In this document: in pieces, positions 1 to 11,251 of the stretch
Layout: each line of letters opens with the position of its first letter
How positions within the stretch are numbered: position 1 is the stretch's first letter
NCBI GenBank assembly: GCA_037127255.1
Contig: JBANSL010000004.1
Coordinates: 87,440,627-87,504,626 of the forward strand
Source: Persicaria tinctoria
Lineage: Eukaryota; Streptophyta; Magnoliopsida; Caryophyllales; Polygonaceae
DNA length: 64,000 nt
Reading direction: 5' to 3'
Notes under the pieces: generated by a model
What the model was told of the DNA's origin: nothing
Database searches by the model: none
Seen by the model: the letters and a program-made list of their open reading frames with translations, nothing else
Translations under genes and position numbers: made by a program

Positions 1-518
1 TTAATTCTGTAAGTTTACTGTCAAGCAATAAGCATCTTGTGGACAGCTGACATTGTTCTTGGGGTCTCTTGATTGCTTACTAGTTAACTGTTTTTCAGCT
101 GTGTGTGATGTTCATATCATATCTACTCTGTGCAATAAGGTGTCCATCTCCTACTTGATTCCGACGTCTACTTGATTGTGTTGCAAGTGAGATTCAAGGA
201 TAAAAAACGCGATGAATTAACATATGGTTGTGATGTAATTGATCTGTTTACATCTAACTGTGACATCAACTTGATATTGCCACTTGAAACTGTACAAATC
301 AACTACATAATATACCCTAAGGAATTGGACAAATTGATGCAAAAAACACAATTTTTGGACCTTTGATCACCCTCCTCCCAATAAGATTTGACCTTGCAAA
401 ATCCACTCTGGAGTCCCAAGCTCTCATCAATGGAGGCCTTATATGAATATATAATCTACAATCAAACAATTGAAAGAATAAATTTATAATACAGCTACAC
501 AGCCATTGAATTTGGCCT
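1..518. other. Intergenic, 3' side of the kinase gene
   Basis: No coding region that I can support. The part next to 518 is expected to hold the 3' untranslated region of the minus-strand kinase gene. The rest is AT-rich, with no recognisable repeat ends. Confidence 0.5.
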
Positions 519-1932
519 TTAGAGTTTCTTGGATTCACACAAGAAGGAGATGGAAGAGATGCTCTCCTTCATGGTTTGGCAGATCTCCGAAGCAGATGGT
601 CTAAGGCTAGGCAAATGGTGAAGGCACATGGAAGAGATACAAGCGATGGCCCTTGCTTCCTCCATGTTGGCCCCACCTGTGAGTCGCGGATCAACCATCC
701 CCATCACCTTCTCCATGTCGAAGCTCCCATCACTCTTCCTCGCCATTGAGGTGAGCAACTGCTGCCTCTCGGAAGGGAAGGCCTCCAACCCCGTTATAAG
801 CTCCAACAATATGACTCCAAAGCTGTAGACATCGTTCTTCTTGGAAGCTATCCCTGTCATTAGGTAATGAGGGTCAATGTAACCCGGTGACCCCATCATT
901 GCTAGTCGCGAAGAGGAGGAGGACGAGGAGTTTGGTTTGATAGCCGATGAGAAACCCATCTTCGCAAAGCCAAAGTCACATAGCTTGCAACATGCTTGTG
1001 CCTCATTCTCGTCGAGGCTTAGGAGGATGTTGGAGGCCTTGATGTCGCCATGGATTATGTGGGGAGATTGTTGCTCATGGAGGTACCCTAAGGCTTGTGC
1101 TAGTTGGTATGCTATCGCCATTCGAGTCTTCCATTGAAGCACTTGTGAAGTGGTCTTGTTGTGAAGCTTCTCTTGTAGAGTTCCATGAGGAATGTACTCA
1201 AATACTAACACACCTTCATCTGCAAATACTAACAATTGCGCGTTCAGTAGTCTATTCTAAAGCATCCTTTCGAATGAGAGTATTTAGTTCTAAATTTATC
1301 TGCTATACTGTTAATTTTCCTAAACATGTGACAAAAATGATGCAAACTCTTCTGTATTGGATGGAAAGTGAAATTTAAACTTTTTGACCTTATGAAAAAT
1401 GCCAAGAATGAATTTTTTTTATTTGGTGAAAGTATGAATTCAATAATTGCTAACACCAAACACCAAACTCTTTCTAGGAAGAACACAATTTTGATTCCAT
1501 GGAGAGATCATTATCAATCAAGAAATCAAGATCAAAGAACATTTTTTTTTTACCTCTTTCATCACAGTAGCCCAAAAGCCTGGCAATATAAGGGTGTGAA
1601 AGCTGGGAGTTAACCTCCATCTCACTCCTGAAGACCTGGTTTAGGCGCTCACTGAAGCTATAAACCTTGACAGCACCCATGGCTGAGCCCGGCAGCTTAG
1701 CCAAGTACACGGTGCTGTAGCCACCGAGCCCAACGACTTCCGAAAAGCTCATAGTCATCTCCTCTATTTCCTTCCAGCTAAACCTCTTCAAAGACCCTGA
1801 ACTACATGAATTATCATCATCACTCCCACCAACCTCTAAGTGATCTAAGCACTGCCCATGTCGCGATTTTAACATAGAAGGTGATCCAAAGCACCCGGAG
1901 AAGAACCCGGCCATGGAAGTCCTCTTGCCCAT
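519..1932 (-). CDS. Receptor-like cytoplasmic protein kinase, non-RD type
   Basis: Two coding exons, 1932-1554 and 1219-519, join at a GT-AG intron (1553-1220) and give 359 residues. The protein is a Ser/Thr-type kinase that would phosphorylate protein substrates using ATP. Visible motifs are the glycine loop GLGGYSTV (68-75), the ATP-anchoring Lys89 in AVKVY, a probable alpha-C Glu104, a catalytic loop HGDIKASN (183-190), DFG at 208-210 and the activation-segment end GSPGYIDPHY. There is no signal peptide and no membrane segment, so it is cytoplasmic, like the receptor-like cytoplasmic kinases. The usual Arg before the catalytic Asp is Gly (HGD), which makes it a non-RD kinase; in plants that class is enriched in immune signalling. 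The exact substrate and subfamily cannot be read from sequence. The start at 1932 is the first ATG below a TATA-like box. Confidence 0.9.
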
Positions 1933-2033
1933 GAATATAGATTGGCTAATTGCTAGTAACTAGATGGCCTTGTGGAGTATGTGTGTTGTAATGAACTTGG
2001 GTTAAGATTGTGTAGGAAATTTGGCACTGTGGG

Positions 2034-2043
2034 TTATATATAG
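2034..2043 (-). promoter_or_regulatory. TATA-like box of the kinase gene
   Basis: The minus strand reads CTATATATAA here, about 100 bp upstream of the kinase ATG. That spacing suits a plant core promoter with a leader of about 70 nt. It was found by position and composition only. Confidence 0.5.
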
Positions 2044-2049
2044 GAGGTG

Positions 2050-3394
2050 GGTGTGCAACAAAGTAGATTGTGGAGGAGATTTTTGTAGTGTAGGTGGGTG
2101 TGGAGATTGGGTAAAGGGAAAGAGCATAGAAAGAGGGTTTAATTTTGTATTAAGAGGGAGATAATATAGTAATTTGATTAAGGGCTACCAACCCTACAAA
2201 ACTTGAGTAAGGTTTGACCATTTCACTAATTTGGTGAAATTCATAATCCGTGTGGGTTCAATTGCTGATTGGAATGGGGACAATTGAACAGATTTATCAT
2301 TTATGTACTGAGCAAATTGGATATTCAATAAATTAAGGGATACCCTTATCAAAAAATAAAAATAAAAATAAAAATTAAGGGATATTTCACGGGGTAGCCA
2401 CAAACTTTTACAAATTCTATTTGTTACCCAATATTTTTGCATTCTCACATGCTAACCCTTGTTTTCCCCCAATCATCCACGCAATAACCTTAAATGCTAT
2501 AAGCTGATACCGGAGAATTTCTGCACGCTGTAAGGGAATCGTGTCATGATCAACACACATTGCTTTGTTGTAATGTAGGGGATTTTTTTTGGCGGTTGAA
2601 GGACGTTTCAGTGGTCGAATTAGGGTTATAGTATTTTTAGTAATTTTGAAATATTTTGAAATATATAGCATTCATATATATTTCAATTAAAACTCTAGAG
2701 AATTTTCTCTTTTATCTCTTGGTGGATTCCAAGTCCCTTTTTGATGTATTTTAGACACATTTCATATGCTTTCATAACTTGCAAACCTTTTATCATTGAG
2801 AACTCACACTTGCGTGATTCTCGTCGCTTCCTATGATGAAAAAACTTGGATACCACCACACCATACAATTTTTTTTAATAAGATAATGATTTGGGCGGGC
2901 CGGTGTTAGACTATGGGTAACTACCCCCAAATCCCAATAGTATTTTTTACGGATATGAATTAAAGTTGTGGATATCAAATGTAATTTGCAAAAACTCGGG
3001 GTTTGCGGTAAAAATTCCTAGAAATTAATTTAAAAAGGAAAAAGAAAAGAAGAAGAAGAAGAAAGAGAGATTTAGGCATTGAATAAATGTGTACCAACAC
3101 AACAACCATCACACGTACATCCCTCCCTCCATGATGGGATCCTTCTTGTGAGTCTCTGTTTAAGTGGGACGAAGCTAAAGGTAAGGTAGTAGATGACAAG
3201 CAACATCATTTGTTTTTTTATTTATTTATTTGGCTCTTGTCTTTATATGAATGCCAATATAGTATTCCTTTTACTTGTTTTATACCTTCAATTCATTGGC
3301 TATGGAGGGACGCGATTAGGGTTGTTAATGCATCAATTCTAGCTTTTGCCAATCCTGTACTATATGCAAATAATAGGTGAAGGTCATATCTTAG

Positions 3395-3428
<34 letters not shown>

Positions 3429-5245
3429 GAAGAAGAAGAAGAAGAAAAAGGTGATCACTACATTTTTCATAGTATATATAGATAAAAGATGAGTTCGGTG
3501 TGAACACCTCTTACGGTATTAACTGTGAATAAATTGATTATTCATAGGTAACACTATAATTATTTGGTTGCCGTAATATAATTATTCATGCGTGTTAATA
3601 GTCTTTAATTTCATATGAAAATGATTATATGTGTAACATGATTATTCGTACTTATTCGTATGAGTTATGTATGAATAACCATATTGTTACAGATGAATAA
3701 TTTTTTTTCTTTAAAATGTCATGTAAATCTCAAGCGTTGATCTTTTTAATTCAACGTTTTAGATTTGTTTACAGATTATACCATAAAAAATGTTCACAAA
3801 TGATCTATTGTCTATATATAATGTATTTTGAATCTCTGATGATTAAAATTGAAAAATAACTTCACTGTGAATTTTATTTAGAGATGGGCACAAATCACAT
3901 TCAAAACCCAGTCTTGTCCCGCTCCTGTCCTAATCCCGGTGGAATTTAGAAGAAAAAAATAGTGAATCATGTTCCGTTCCGCGACCACCCCTAATTTTTT
4001 TATAAATTAAATAATTCATTCATCAAATATTGATGAATATATTATTTCTTCTTTGTTTGAATTAATTCCACCTAATTCAAACCCAACTTAATTAATACAA
4101 AAACCAAACCCAATCAAACCTCGCTCATTTTGATGTAACTTGAAGTTAAATGACCTATACGTTTAATATTGAATAATAACGGATTAGCGCGCGGTGGTGA
4201 TGGGAACTCCTTAACCATCTTTTGAATAACAATTAATTAACAAATATTTTAACCACCTTTTGAATAACAATTAACAAATACGAAAAATGGCAGGTCAGTT
4301 TATGTTGAGAGAATGAAAGATGTGAAGAGGTCAAAATAGTCTCACTTCGATAATATAAACATAGAAGTCTTAGTATATAAGTCAGTGGTTACTCGATCAT
4401 CCTATAGCCAATTGGTTTTAGGATGGAAACCCGCTCGACTTATGTACTAGACTATTAGCGCAAGGGTGCACGACCCCCGATCCCGAGTCCCAACGTACTT
4501 CAGTAGTTTATAAACAAATTAAACCCTAAAAACCACATTTAAATGACTCCCTAGTTTAAGTTTTAATAAACACATACTTAAGGGTTTGACTTTGGTGTAG
4601 TACAATCTATACTGATTTTTTTTTCCCTAAAAAATGAAGAAGATACAAGAGTAAAGTTCAGAATGAGCTCTTACAACTACACCATAAATTAAAGTTAAGA
4701 ATGAATAAGATTTTCCCTATCCTTATTGTAAAAAAATTTGGAAAAAGAAACATGTACGTGTTGGAATATATATGAATTGTCCTACATTGAAAATATTAAG
4801 ATATCTTAAACACCATATAAACTTGACGGACTACTCCTTTAAATATCAATTGGTTTTGAGACGAAACCCGTTAGATTTGTACATGGTCGGACCTCACGCA
4901 AATTGCCCTTAATTCTGATATGATTGAATCAATAGACTATCAAGGAGTGTTAAATAATTAAATAGCTTAACTAAGGTTGTTTTAGGTGATCACTGTATTA
5001 GTTGTTTACTTCTTATTGAATTTGCATATTGGATACAATTAGCCATTATAATTGACACATGGAGCCAAATTTCAATCCAAAGACCTAGGACGAAATTGAA
5101 AAAACTATACCTGATTTCACAATTAGAACTTATTGCTAATCTACAATAATTAAAATAGAATTTTACATTAAAATTGTTGCTAATCTACAATAAAATTTTA
5201 CATTTTCAACTAATCAAAATTTACATTTTCACTTTATGGGCAACC
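2050..5245. other. Intergenic with microsatellites and LTR-like relics
   Basis: No gene is supported. The stretch holds a GAA-type purine tract near 3040-3066 and a (TTA)n tract followed by (GAA)n at about 3400-3446. Two relic segments near 4360-4520 and 4770-4920 each carry a motif close to CAATTGGTTTT-GAGACGAAACCC. That motif also recurs near 57290 and 59000. It resembles the U3/R part of old LTRs, but no paired ends are visible. Confidence 0.4.
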
Positions 5246-5250
5246 CTAAT
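5246..5250. repeat. Target site duplication, left copy (CTAAT)
   Basis: CTAAT directly precedes the left LTR and is repeated exactly at 8639-8643 after the right LTR. A 5-bp duplication is the Ty1/copia integrase footprint and fixes both element ends. Confidence 0.9.
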
Positions 5251-5465
5251 TGATGATTGAATCACTCAAGAACACTCAGATTCAAGGAAGAGAAGAAAAG
5301 CTAACCTCCCAAACTATAGAATTTGATTATGTCGAAAAACATATTACAGTGAGGCCAAACACCCCTATTTAAGTCTGTTACAAGGAAGGAGGGGAGTTCT
5401 AACTGCCTACCCTCTTATTCTTCTAATTACATAAAATGACCCACATTTCCCAAAACCTTACAACA
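5251..5465 (-). repeat. 3' LTR of the deleted Copia
   Basis: A 215-bp direct repeat, nearly identical to 8422-8638. On the element strand it begins TGTTGTAAGG and ends CAATCATCA, the TG...CA form of an LTR. Confidence 0.93.
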
Positions 5466-5476
5466 CTCCTCCTCAA
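5466..5476 (-). promoter_or_regulatory. Polypurine tract of the deleted Copia
   Basis: The minus strand reads TTGAGGAGGAG immediately before the 3' LTR. This is the place where plus-strand DNA synthesis is primed in LTR retrotransposons. Confidence 0.8.
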
Positions 5477-6737
5477 GTTGTGGTTGCAAATTGATTTGTA
5501 ACTCCCAACTTGCTAAGTGTTTTGTCATATATGTCACTGCACACAGTTTTGGTGAAGATGTCTGCAGGTTGCTCTTTTGTTGATATGTAACCAAGAGCAA
5601 CTTCCTTCCTTAAGACCTTGTTCCTTACAAGGTGACAATCTCCTTCAATATGCTTTGTTCTCTCGTGGAACACTGGATTTCTTGCTATGTGTAGAGCAGA
5701 TTGATTGTCACAAAACATCTTGACACAGTATATCATCACTCCCAGATCCTTTAGCAGCTTCACCAACCAAGTAATTTCACAACAGGTCATAGCCATTGCT
5801 CTGTACTCTGCTTCAGCGTGGACATGGCTACATATGACCACTTCTTTGATCTCCATGAGATTAGAGAAGGCCCCAACATTATACAGAAACATGTAAGAGA
5901 TTTTCTGGTCATGGGGCAACTTTGCCAGTCAACATCACAGAAAGCTCTTAGTTCCAAATCCTTACTCTTGGCCAGTAGCAATCCTTGACCAGGAGCATTC
6001 TTCAAGTATCTTAACACATGCTTTGCTGCTATCCAGTGATCATCAGTAGGTGCATGCATGAACTGACTGAGCACTTGCACTGCATAGCAAATATCAGGCC
6101 TAGTGATGGTTAGATATATCAATCTACCCACTAATCTTCTGTAGGCTATAGGATTCACATTTGATCTGCTTCCCTTCATATCCAATTTCACCTTTGGATC
6201 CAAGGGAGTAGCCACTGGTTTAGCATCTGTCATACCAGTTTCTTTTAGTACCTCAAGTGCATACTTTCTCTGGTTTAGATAAAATCCTTGCTTAGGTCTG
6301 TCCACTTCAATTCCTAGGAAATACCTGAGCTTTCCCAGTTCCTTCATCTGAAAGTTCTTGTTTAGGTGCTCCTTTAGTCTCTGAATTTCAGTCTTGCTAT
6401 CTCCAGCTATGATCATGTCATCCACATAAACTAGAAGTGCAGTGTATGTCACTTCTGTTTTCTTTGTGAATAGAGAATGATCAGCTTCTGACTGCACATA
6501 TCTTGCTTCCCTTACAACTTGAGAAAATTTGGCAAACCATTGTCTTGGTGCCTGTTTTAGTCCATATAGAGATTTTCTCAGTTTGCGGACTTTACCTGCT
6601 CTTGTATTCTTGACAGTATTGCTCTCATCATACCTCTCCTCCTGTGAGCAATGCTGGAATTTCTTTAGATGTTCATAGGCAGGAGGCAGTTCCATGAATA
6701 CCTCCTCCTCGATCAAGTTCACCATGGAGAAAGGCAT
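5473..6737 (-). pseudogene. Copia reverse transcriptase / RNase H remnant
   Basis: Two overlapping frames together cover the C-terminal half of pol. The larger (6737-5787) carries the RT active-site motif YVDD, KSLYGLKQAPRQW and the start of RNase H. The smaller (5919-5473) resumes in another frame at AEYRAM and carries the [10 protein letters not shown] motif and the C-terminal ADIFTK motif. The change of frame at about 5800-5919 breaks RNase H, so no functional enzyme can be made from this copy. Confidence 0.85.
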
Positions 6738-6769
6738 TTGTCACATCCATTTGTGAGACATGCTAGTCT

Positions 6770-7330
6770 TTAGCAGCTGCTAGAGTAAGGAGAGTTCTTA
6801 CTGAAATCATTCTGGCCACTGGAGCAAATGTCACTATAGTCAATTCCTTCAACTTGAGAAAAACCTCTTGCAACAAGCCGAGCCTTATACCTATCCAGAG
6901 TTCCATCAGCCTTGTATTTCAGTTTGAACAGCCATTTGCAAGTGACAACTGACTGATCACTGGGCCTTGACACAATGTCCCATGTTCCAGTTGATTCAAG
7001 AGCATTTAATTCAGTTAGCATGGCTTTACACCATTCAGTTTTGTGTAAGGCCTCAGCTACTGATGTTGGTTCAGAAAGAGGTGCCACATTGGAAATGAAG
7101 GCTTTGTATGATGGTGAACATGAGGAATAAGACATACATGAATATATAGGATAAGGAGAAGTAAACCTGCTAGTTGAGAGTGTAGCCTTAGTATCAACAT
7201 TGGAGGTACTGCATACAAAATCTTTGAGCCAATATGGAGTAGAGTGAGTCCTTGTAGATTTTCGAGGAGGTGGTTCAGGAATAGGTGATTCAGGTGATCG
7301 AGATCTCAGTGGGAATCTCATCTGAATCAC
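6770..7330 (-). pseudogene. Copia pol remnant: linker and N-terminal RT
   Basis: This frame begins in the proline-rich linker that normally lies between integrase and RT, with an EPPPRKS motif. It runs into the RT start, where YKARLVARGFSQVEGIDY is recognisable, and then loses frame near 6830 and stops. It is in a different frame from both the gag remnant upstream and the RT remnant downstream. Confidence 0.8.
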
Positions 7331-8255
7331 CTATTCCTGAACCTCCTTGTGGCTTGTACTTGCTCTTGGAGTGCCAAGATGGATAGCCCATCACCTCCCA
7401 ACACTTATCAGCTGGGTGATTTCCATCACAGTGGTGACATTTCTTCCTTCTTGGCTGCTCAGATGTATCCTTCTTTGAAGCTTCAGTGTCTCTTTGCTGT
7501 TCTTTCTTGGACATCAGTGCAGTGGTGTCAGTCTTCACCCCAATATCCTTCATCTTAGAGCTGGATTCATCTTGCAAGAGCAGTGAATGAGCCAAACTTG
7601 CATATGGAAGAGGTGTTTGCAGTAGAAATTGCCTTCTAGCAGGGATGTATTGAGGACTTAACCCCATGAGAAATTTCATGAGTTTCTCCTCCGACTCAGC
7701 AGCTTCAATCTTCCTATTTAGATCATACTCACACTTTCCACAAGTGCATCTAATTGGTGGAATCAGCCCTGACAATTGCTGCCAGTATCCCTTCAGCTTA
7801 GTGAAGTATTCAGTGATACTAGTTGAATGTTGCTCACAGTCTTGCAATTCTTTCTTCGATTGGAACAGCAATGGACCATTTCTTTGGCCAAAACTTTCAG
7901 CCAGATCATCCCACATCTGTTTGGCAGTATCAAACTCATCTAAAGTTGCATAGATTTCTTTAGACACAGTGTTTAATATCCAAGAACAGACCATGTCATT
8001 ACACCTAGTTCATAGTGCATCGTTTTCAGCAGTCTCAATCACAGTTCCTTCTACAAAACCTAATTTGTTCTTCACAGACAAAGCCTTTGACATAGCTTTC
8101 TTCCATCGACGAAAATTCTCACCAGTCAATTGAATTGTGGTTAGAAGCATACCAGAGTTGTCGGATGGGTGAATGAACAGCGGATTCTGCAGATCCGTCC
8201 CTGTGATCAACTCGCTTCGTCTTCGCTCTCTCTCCAACGATCTATCTTCAGCCAT
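7290..8255 (-). pseudogene. Copia gag remnant with one internal stop
   Basis: One frame runs from the ATG at 8255 to a stop near 7290 and is interrupted by a TGA just after residue 81 (near 8010). It matches copia gag of the UBN2 / retrotran_gag type: an N-terminal NFRRWKKAM motif and a C-terminal CCHC-like knuckle, CHHCDGNHPADKC. The TGA sits where a tryptophan codon is expected. The frame ends shortly after the zinc knuckle, where the protease region has been deleted. Confidence 0.82.
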
Positions 8256-8409
8256 GGCGCTTTCTCAACACTTCAATTCCGACGACTGGAGCGATCAAGA
8301 TCTGAAACGAGTACCAATTTTGCGGAAACAGAACTCAGCTTGCAGCACAACGATTTGCTTCGATTGCTCCCAGTGATTGATCAATCGAAGATCCGCGTGA
8401 TCTTCTGCA

Positions 8410-8421
8410 GCTCTGATACCA
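8410..8421 (-). promoter_or_regulatory. Primer binding site (initiator Met-tRNA) of the deleted Copia
   Basis: The minus strand reads TGGTATCAGAGC directly after the 5' LTR. This is the standard plant copia primer site, complementary to the 3' end of tRNA-iMet. Confidence 0.93.
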
Positions 8422-8638
8422 TGATGATTGAATCACTCAAGAACACTCAGATTCAAGGAAGAGAAGAAAAGCTATAACCTCCCAAACTATAGAATTTGAT
8501 TATGTCGAAAAACAGATTACAGTGAGGCCAAACACCCCTATTTAAGTCTATTACAAGGAAGGAGGGGAGTTCTAACTGCCTACCCTCTTATTCTTCTAAT
8601 TACAGAAAATGGCCCACATTTCCCAAAACCTTACAACA
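8422..8638 (-). repeat. 5' LTR of the deleted Copia
   Basis: The 217-bp partner of 5251-5465. It differs from it by four substitutions and a 2-bp insertion, and is followed by the CTAAT target duplication at 8639-8643. Confidence 0.93.
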
Positions 8639-8643
8639 CTAAT

Positions 8644-9275
8644 ATATCTCTAACTCGATCGTTTAATATGTTTAATATGACCCATATAATAGTAACCTAG
8701 ATTTGGTCAAAAGCAATATATGTGATATCATCTCAGCTCTTTTCTTTATCTCATTGTACATCCATGCATGCATTTATATTCTCTCCTTTAAAGTGGGGCT
8801 TGCTTGTTTTTTTTTTTATATATATAAAAATTAATATTAATATATTCATTAATATATGATGATTGCATTTGTATGTGTCCTACATTCACCAATCACAGTG
8901 GAGACTATGGGAGAAAATATATTTAAAATAAGATTCTCATGGAACATATGATCTCTCTTGACAAAGACAATTAAAATTTTAGGCGCATAAAACTACCAAA
9001 CATGGGCGGTGCATGTTTACATGCTATATTTTTTATGTGTAATTAAAAGATTAATTAGTACTTAGATGTGAAAAAAGGTGTATTAGTGTATATGTGATTA
9101 TTATTGTTAATTTATAATTATAGTATTTTGTTGGGTTCAGATGAATTTACTATTATTATTATGTTATAACTAGCTTAGCTCTATGTTAAGCTTGCATTTA
9201 GAAGATAAAAATACTCTTTTTTTTCCACTTAATTTGAATTTTCTTTAGTCACAAACCTAAGGTCATACCAGCTAG
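8644..9275. other. Intergenic, AT-rich
   Basis: No gene, RNA or bounded repeat is supported. It contains a TA-rich stretch at about 8809-8860. Confidence 0.5.
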
Positions 9276-9278
9276 TAA

Positions 9279-9495
9279 GGGTCTGTTTGGTACAAATTTA
9301 TTGGAGCTTTTCAAGGAGGTTGTGACAAAGCTTTTCGCGATTTTTGAAAAAAATAGTTTTAGAGTTTATTTTGTCATATCAAACAAGAATTTAGTCTTTG
9401 AATCTATCTACAAAGGCTAAAATTTCGTCAAAAATTATATCTAGATTTTAATTTTAAGCTAGATTAATCTCTGACGCGTCAAACGTAACAGACCC
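9279..9495. mobile_element. Tourist-like MITE (PIF/Harbinger)
   Basis: A 217-bp segment with terminal inverted repeats that start GGGTCTGTT, flanked on both sides by TAA (9276-9278 and 9496-9498). A three-base TWA duplication is the hallmark of PIF/Harbinger elements. It has no coding capacity. The repeats match only over the outer bases, so the family assignment rests on the ends and the TSD. Confidence 0.6.
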
Positions 9496-9498
9496 TAA

Positions 9499-10218
9499 AT
9501 ATGGGAAAAGATCAGCTAGGGATCCCCCTCTAGTATGCAAAATTGTCATATAAAGAAGAATTTGAAACGTGTCACGATCAATATTTCTATGACGAGACAG
9601 ACGAGTTATTTAATTGCAGTGAGTAGTTATTCAACTACTTTTTTGTATTACTTTATAATTTGCAATATTTGATTGCCCAACCATAGCAGTTAGACTAACT
9701 GTCATGATACAACAATGAAGCAAAAAAAAAAAAAAAGATCCCAATCACAATAAGAAGACAGTTCAGCCAGCAAGGAAGTTGAGGAGGCCCAGAGAAGGCA
9801 GAGATAGGGTGGGAATGCCGAGAGCACGGAAGAGTGTGTTTATTTGTAGTGTTTGGTTACCCATCCATAGTGCGTTATTATGGTTATATCTTAATAAAAT
9901 CAAATAAATAATTTAATGGCACTGAATAACTCATATTTATTGATATCATTGTGCATTTTGTAGTGTGGTGTCTGCATCACAATGGAATGAATATATAATT
10001 GAAAAATACAGTATAGTGAAGTGAAATGAAATGAAAGCTGCACTCTAACGTCTACATTAATTTGTGACCTCAGTTCTCACCAAGGTGTGCTTAGTTAATT
10101 ATTGGTTCAGCTTAATTAGAATTTTTTTGAGAACACTACCCAAAAAAAAAAGATTTTTTTTAGAATATTAAAAATAAAAATGTTCAAATCGCGGTCAAGA
10201 TATAACAAGAAAATTATG
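9499..10218. other. Intergenic, AT-rich
   Basis: No coding region or bounded repeat is supported. Poly-A runs occur near 9722 and 10141. Confidence 0.5.
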
Positions 10219-10221
10219 ATC

Positions 10222-11146
10222 TGTAGATCTAGAACCTTAGAGTAGGCTCTGAGATCTCGTAAAGTAGCTAATACAGAAACGTAAAAACTGAGATCAAGAA
10301 CAACAGGAAGTGGTGACGCGGTTCGGATTCAAAATCCTACTCCGCGGAGTCTCAAGATCGGGGAGACTCAGGCCCAATTCACTATGCTCGTTTTTACGAT
10401 TACAAGACACGGGTTGCAGTTTCCATACAAGAATACAAGAGATCCAACCAAACAAAGCTATGAACGAAAGTACAAAAGAAGGACAAGAAGTGGAAAGAAG
10501 AACTCCCTCGGATCTGGCTTTAGAAGCACAGATCTTCGCCGGAAACTCTAGTACGAGACGGTAGCTCGCGGACTCGGAAGCAAGATGCTTCTTCTTCTTC
10601 ACCGAGTTCAGATCTGGGGTCCGAGGATCGGATGCGCCCTAGATCTGAAACCTTTGTCGCCGAGGACGTCGCCGGAGCAGGTATCCTCTCTTCTCTCTCT
10701 CTTTCACAGTGTCGATTACCTGATGGAGCGGCTGAATAATGGGAAACCCTAAAGGAGAGACCTCCTTATATAGAGCTTCCAACCCTGAAACCCTAGAAGG
10801 AGACGGGCCGCAACAGCTCTTTGAGCTACTGGACCCGGGCTTCGTTAATGGGCTTTCAGTTAATGGGCCAACAAGTAACAACAATAGCAATAGACAATAT
10901 AACATGGCAAACATAATATAACGTCTATAGTTTAGTTGGATTAATATTTAGTCTTACACTTTAGCATATATTTATATCGTATGAGCATAGGACCCGGAAC
11001 CCTAAGTTTCCGGATTAATGCTTCAAATACGTAGATATAAATATTACCCAAAAGTGTTATCTAAATATCGAATATATAATTGTATAGTATCTGCCTTCCG
11101 ACTATATCTCATGCGGGATTATATCTAGATTAAGATAGGCTTTACA
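10222..11146 (-). repeat. 3' LTR of the complete Copia
   Basis: 925 bp, identical to 15682-16606 (offset 5,460). On the element strand it starts TGTAAAGCC and ends CTACA. The extra bases GAT that follow it on the element strand also follow the 5' LTR before the primer site. Confidence 0.95.
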
Positions 11147-11158
11147 ATTTGCCCTCCT
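11147..11158 (-). promoter_or_regulatory. Polypurine tract of the complete Copia
   Basis: The minus strand reads AGGAGGGCAAAT just before the 3' LTR. It is a purine run with a short AT end, in the place expected for plus-strand priming. Confidence 0.7.
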
Positions 11159-11251
11159 AATCTAGGTATTGATCCCTAGTAATCAAAGCATAGTGAACTG
11201 TACAGGACCCGAGTGAACAACCGTTCCGTCATCGACTCATGATGTGAGAGG

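Larger units (their letters stand above)
5251..8638 (-). mobile_element. Internally deleted Ty1/copia LTR retrotransposon
   Basis: The element is complete at its ends but broken inside. It has LTRs of 215 and 217 bp, a CTAAT target duplication, a PBS for initiator Met-tRNA beside the right LTR and a polypurine tract beside the left LTR. It is read on the minus strand. The interior holds gag up to the zinc knuckle, then jumps to the spacer before reverse transcriptase; protease and integrase are absent. RT and RNase H regions follow with frameshifts. The two LTRs differ by four substitutions and one 2-bp indel by my alignment (about 2%). It is therefore an older, non-autonomous copy. Confidence 0.93.

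Noticed and set aside
3400..3446. Possible CRISPR-like or satellite array
   Set aside because: It is a simple TTA/GAA microsatellite.
10294..10914. Open frames inside the Copia LTR (102 and 91 codons, repeated at 15754-16374)
   Set aside because: They are identical in both LTRs, lack known domains and lie in untranslated LTR sequence.
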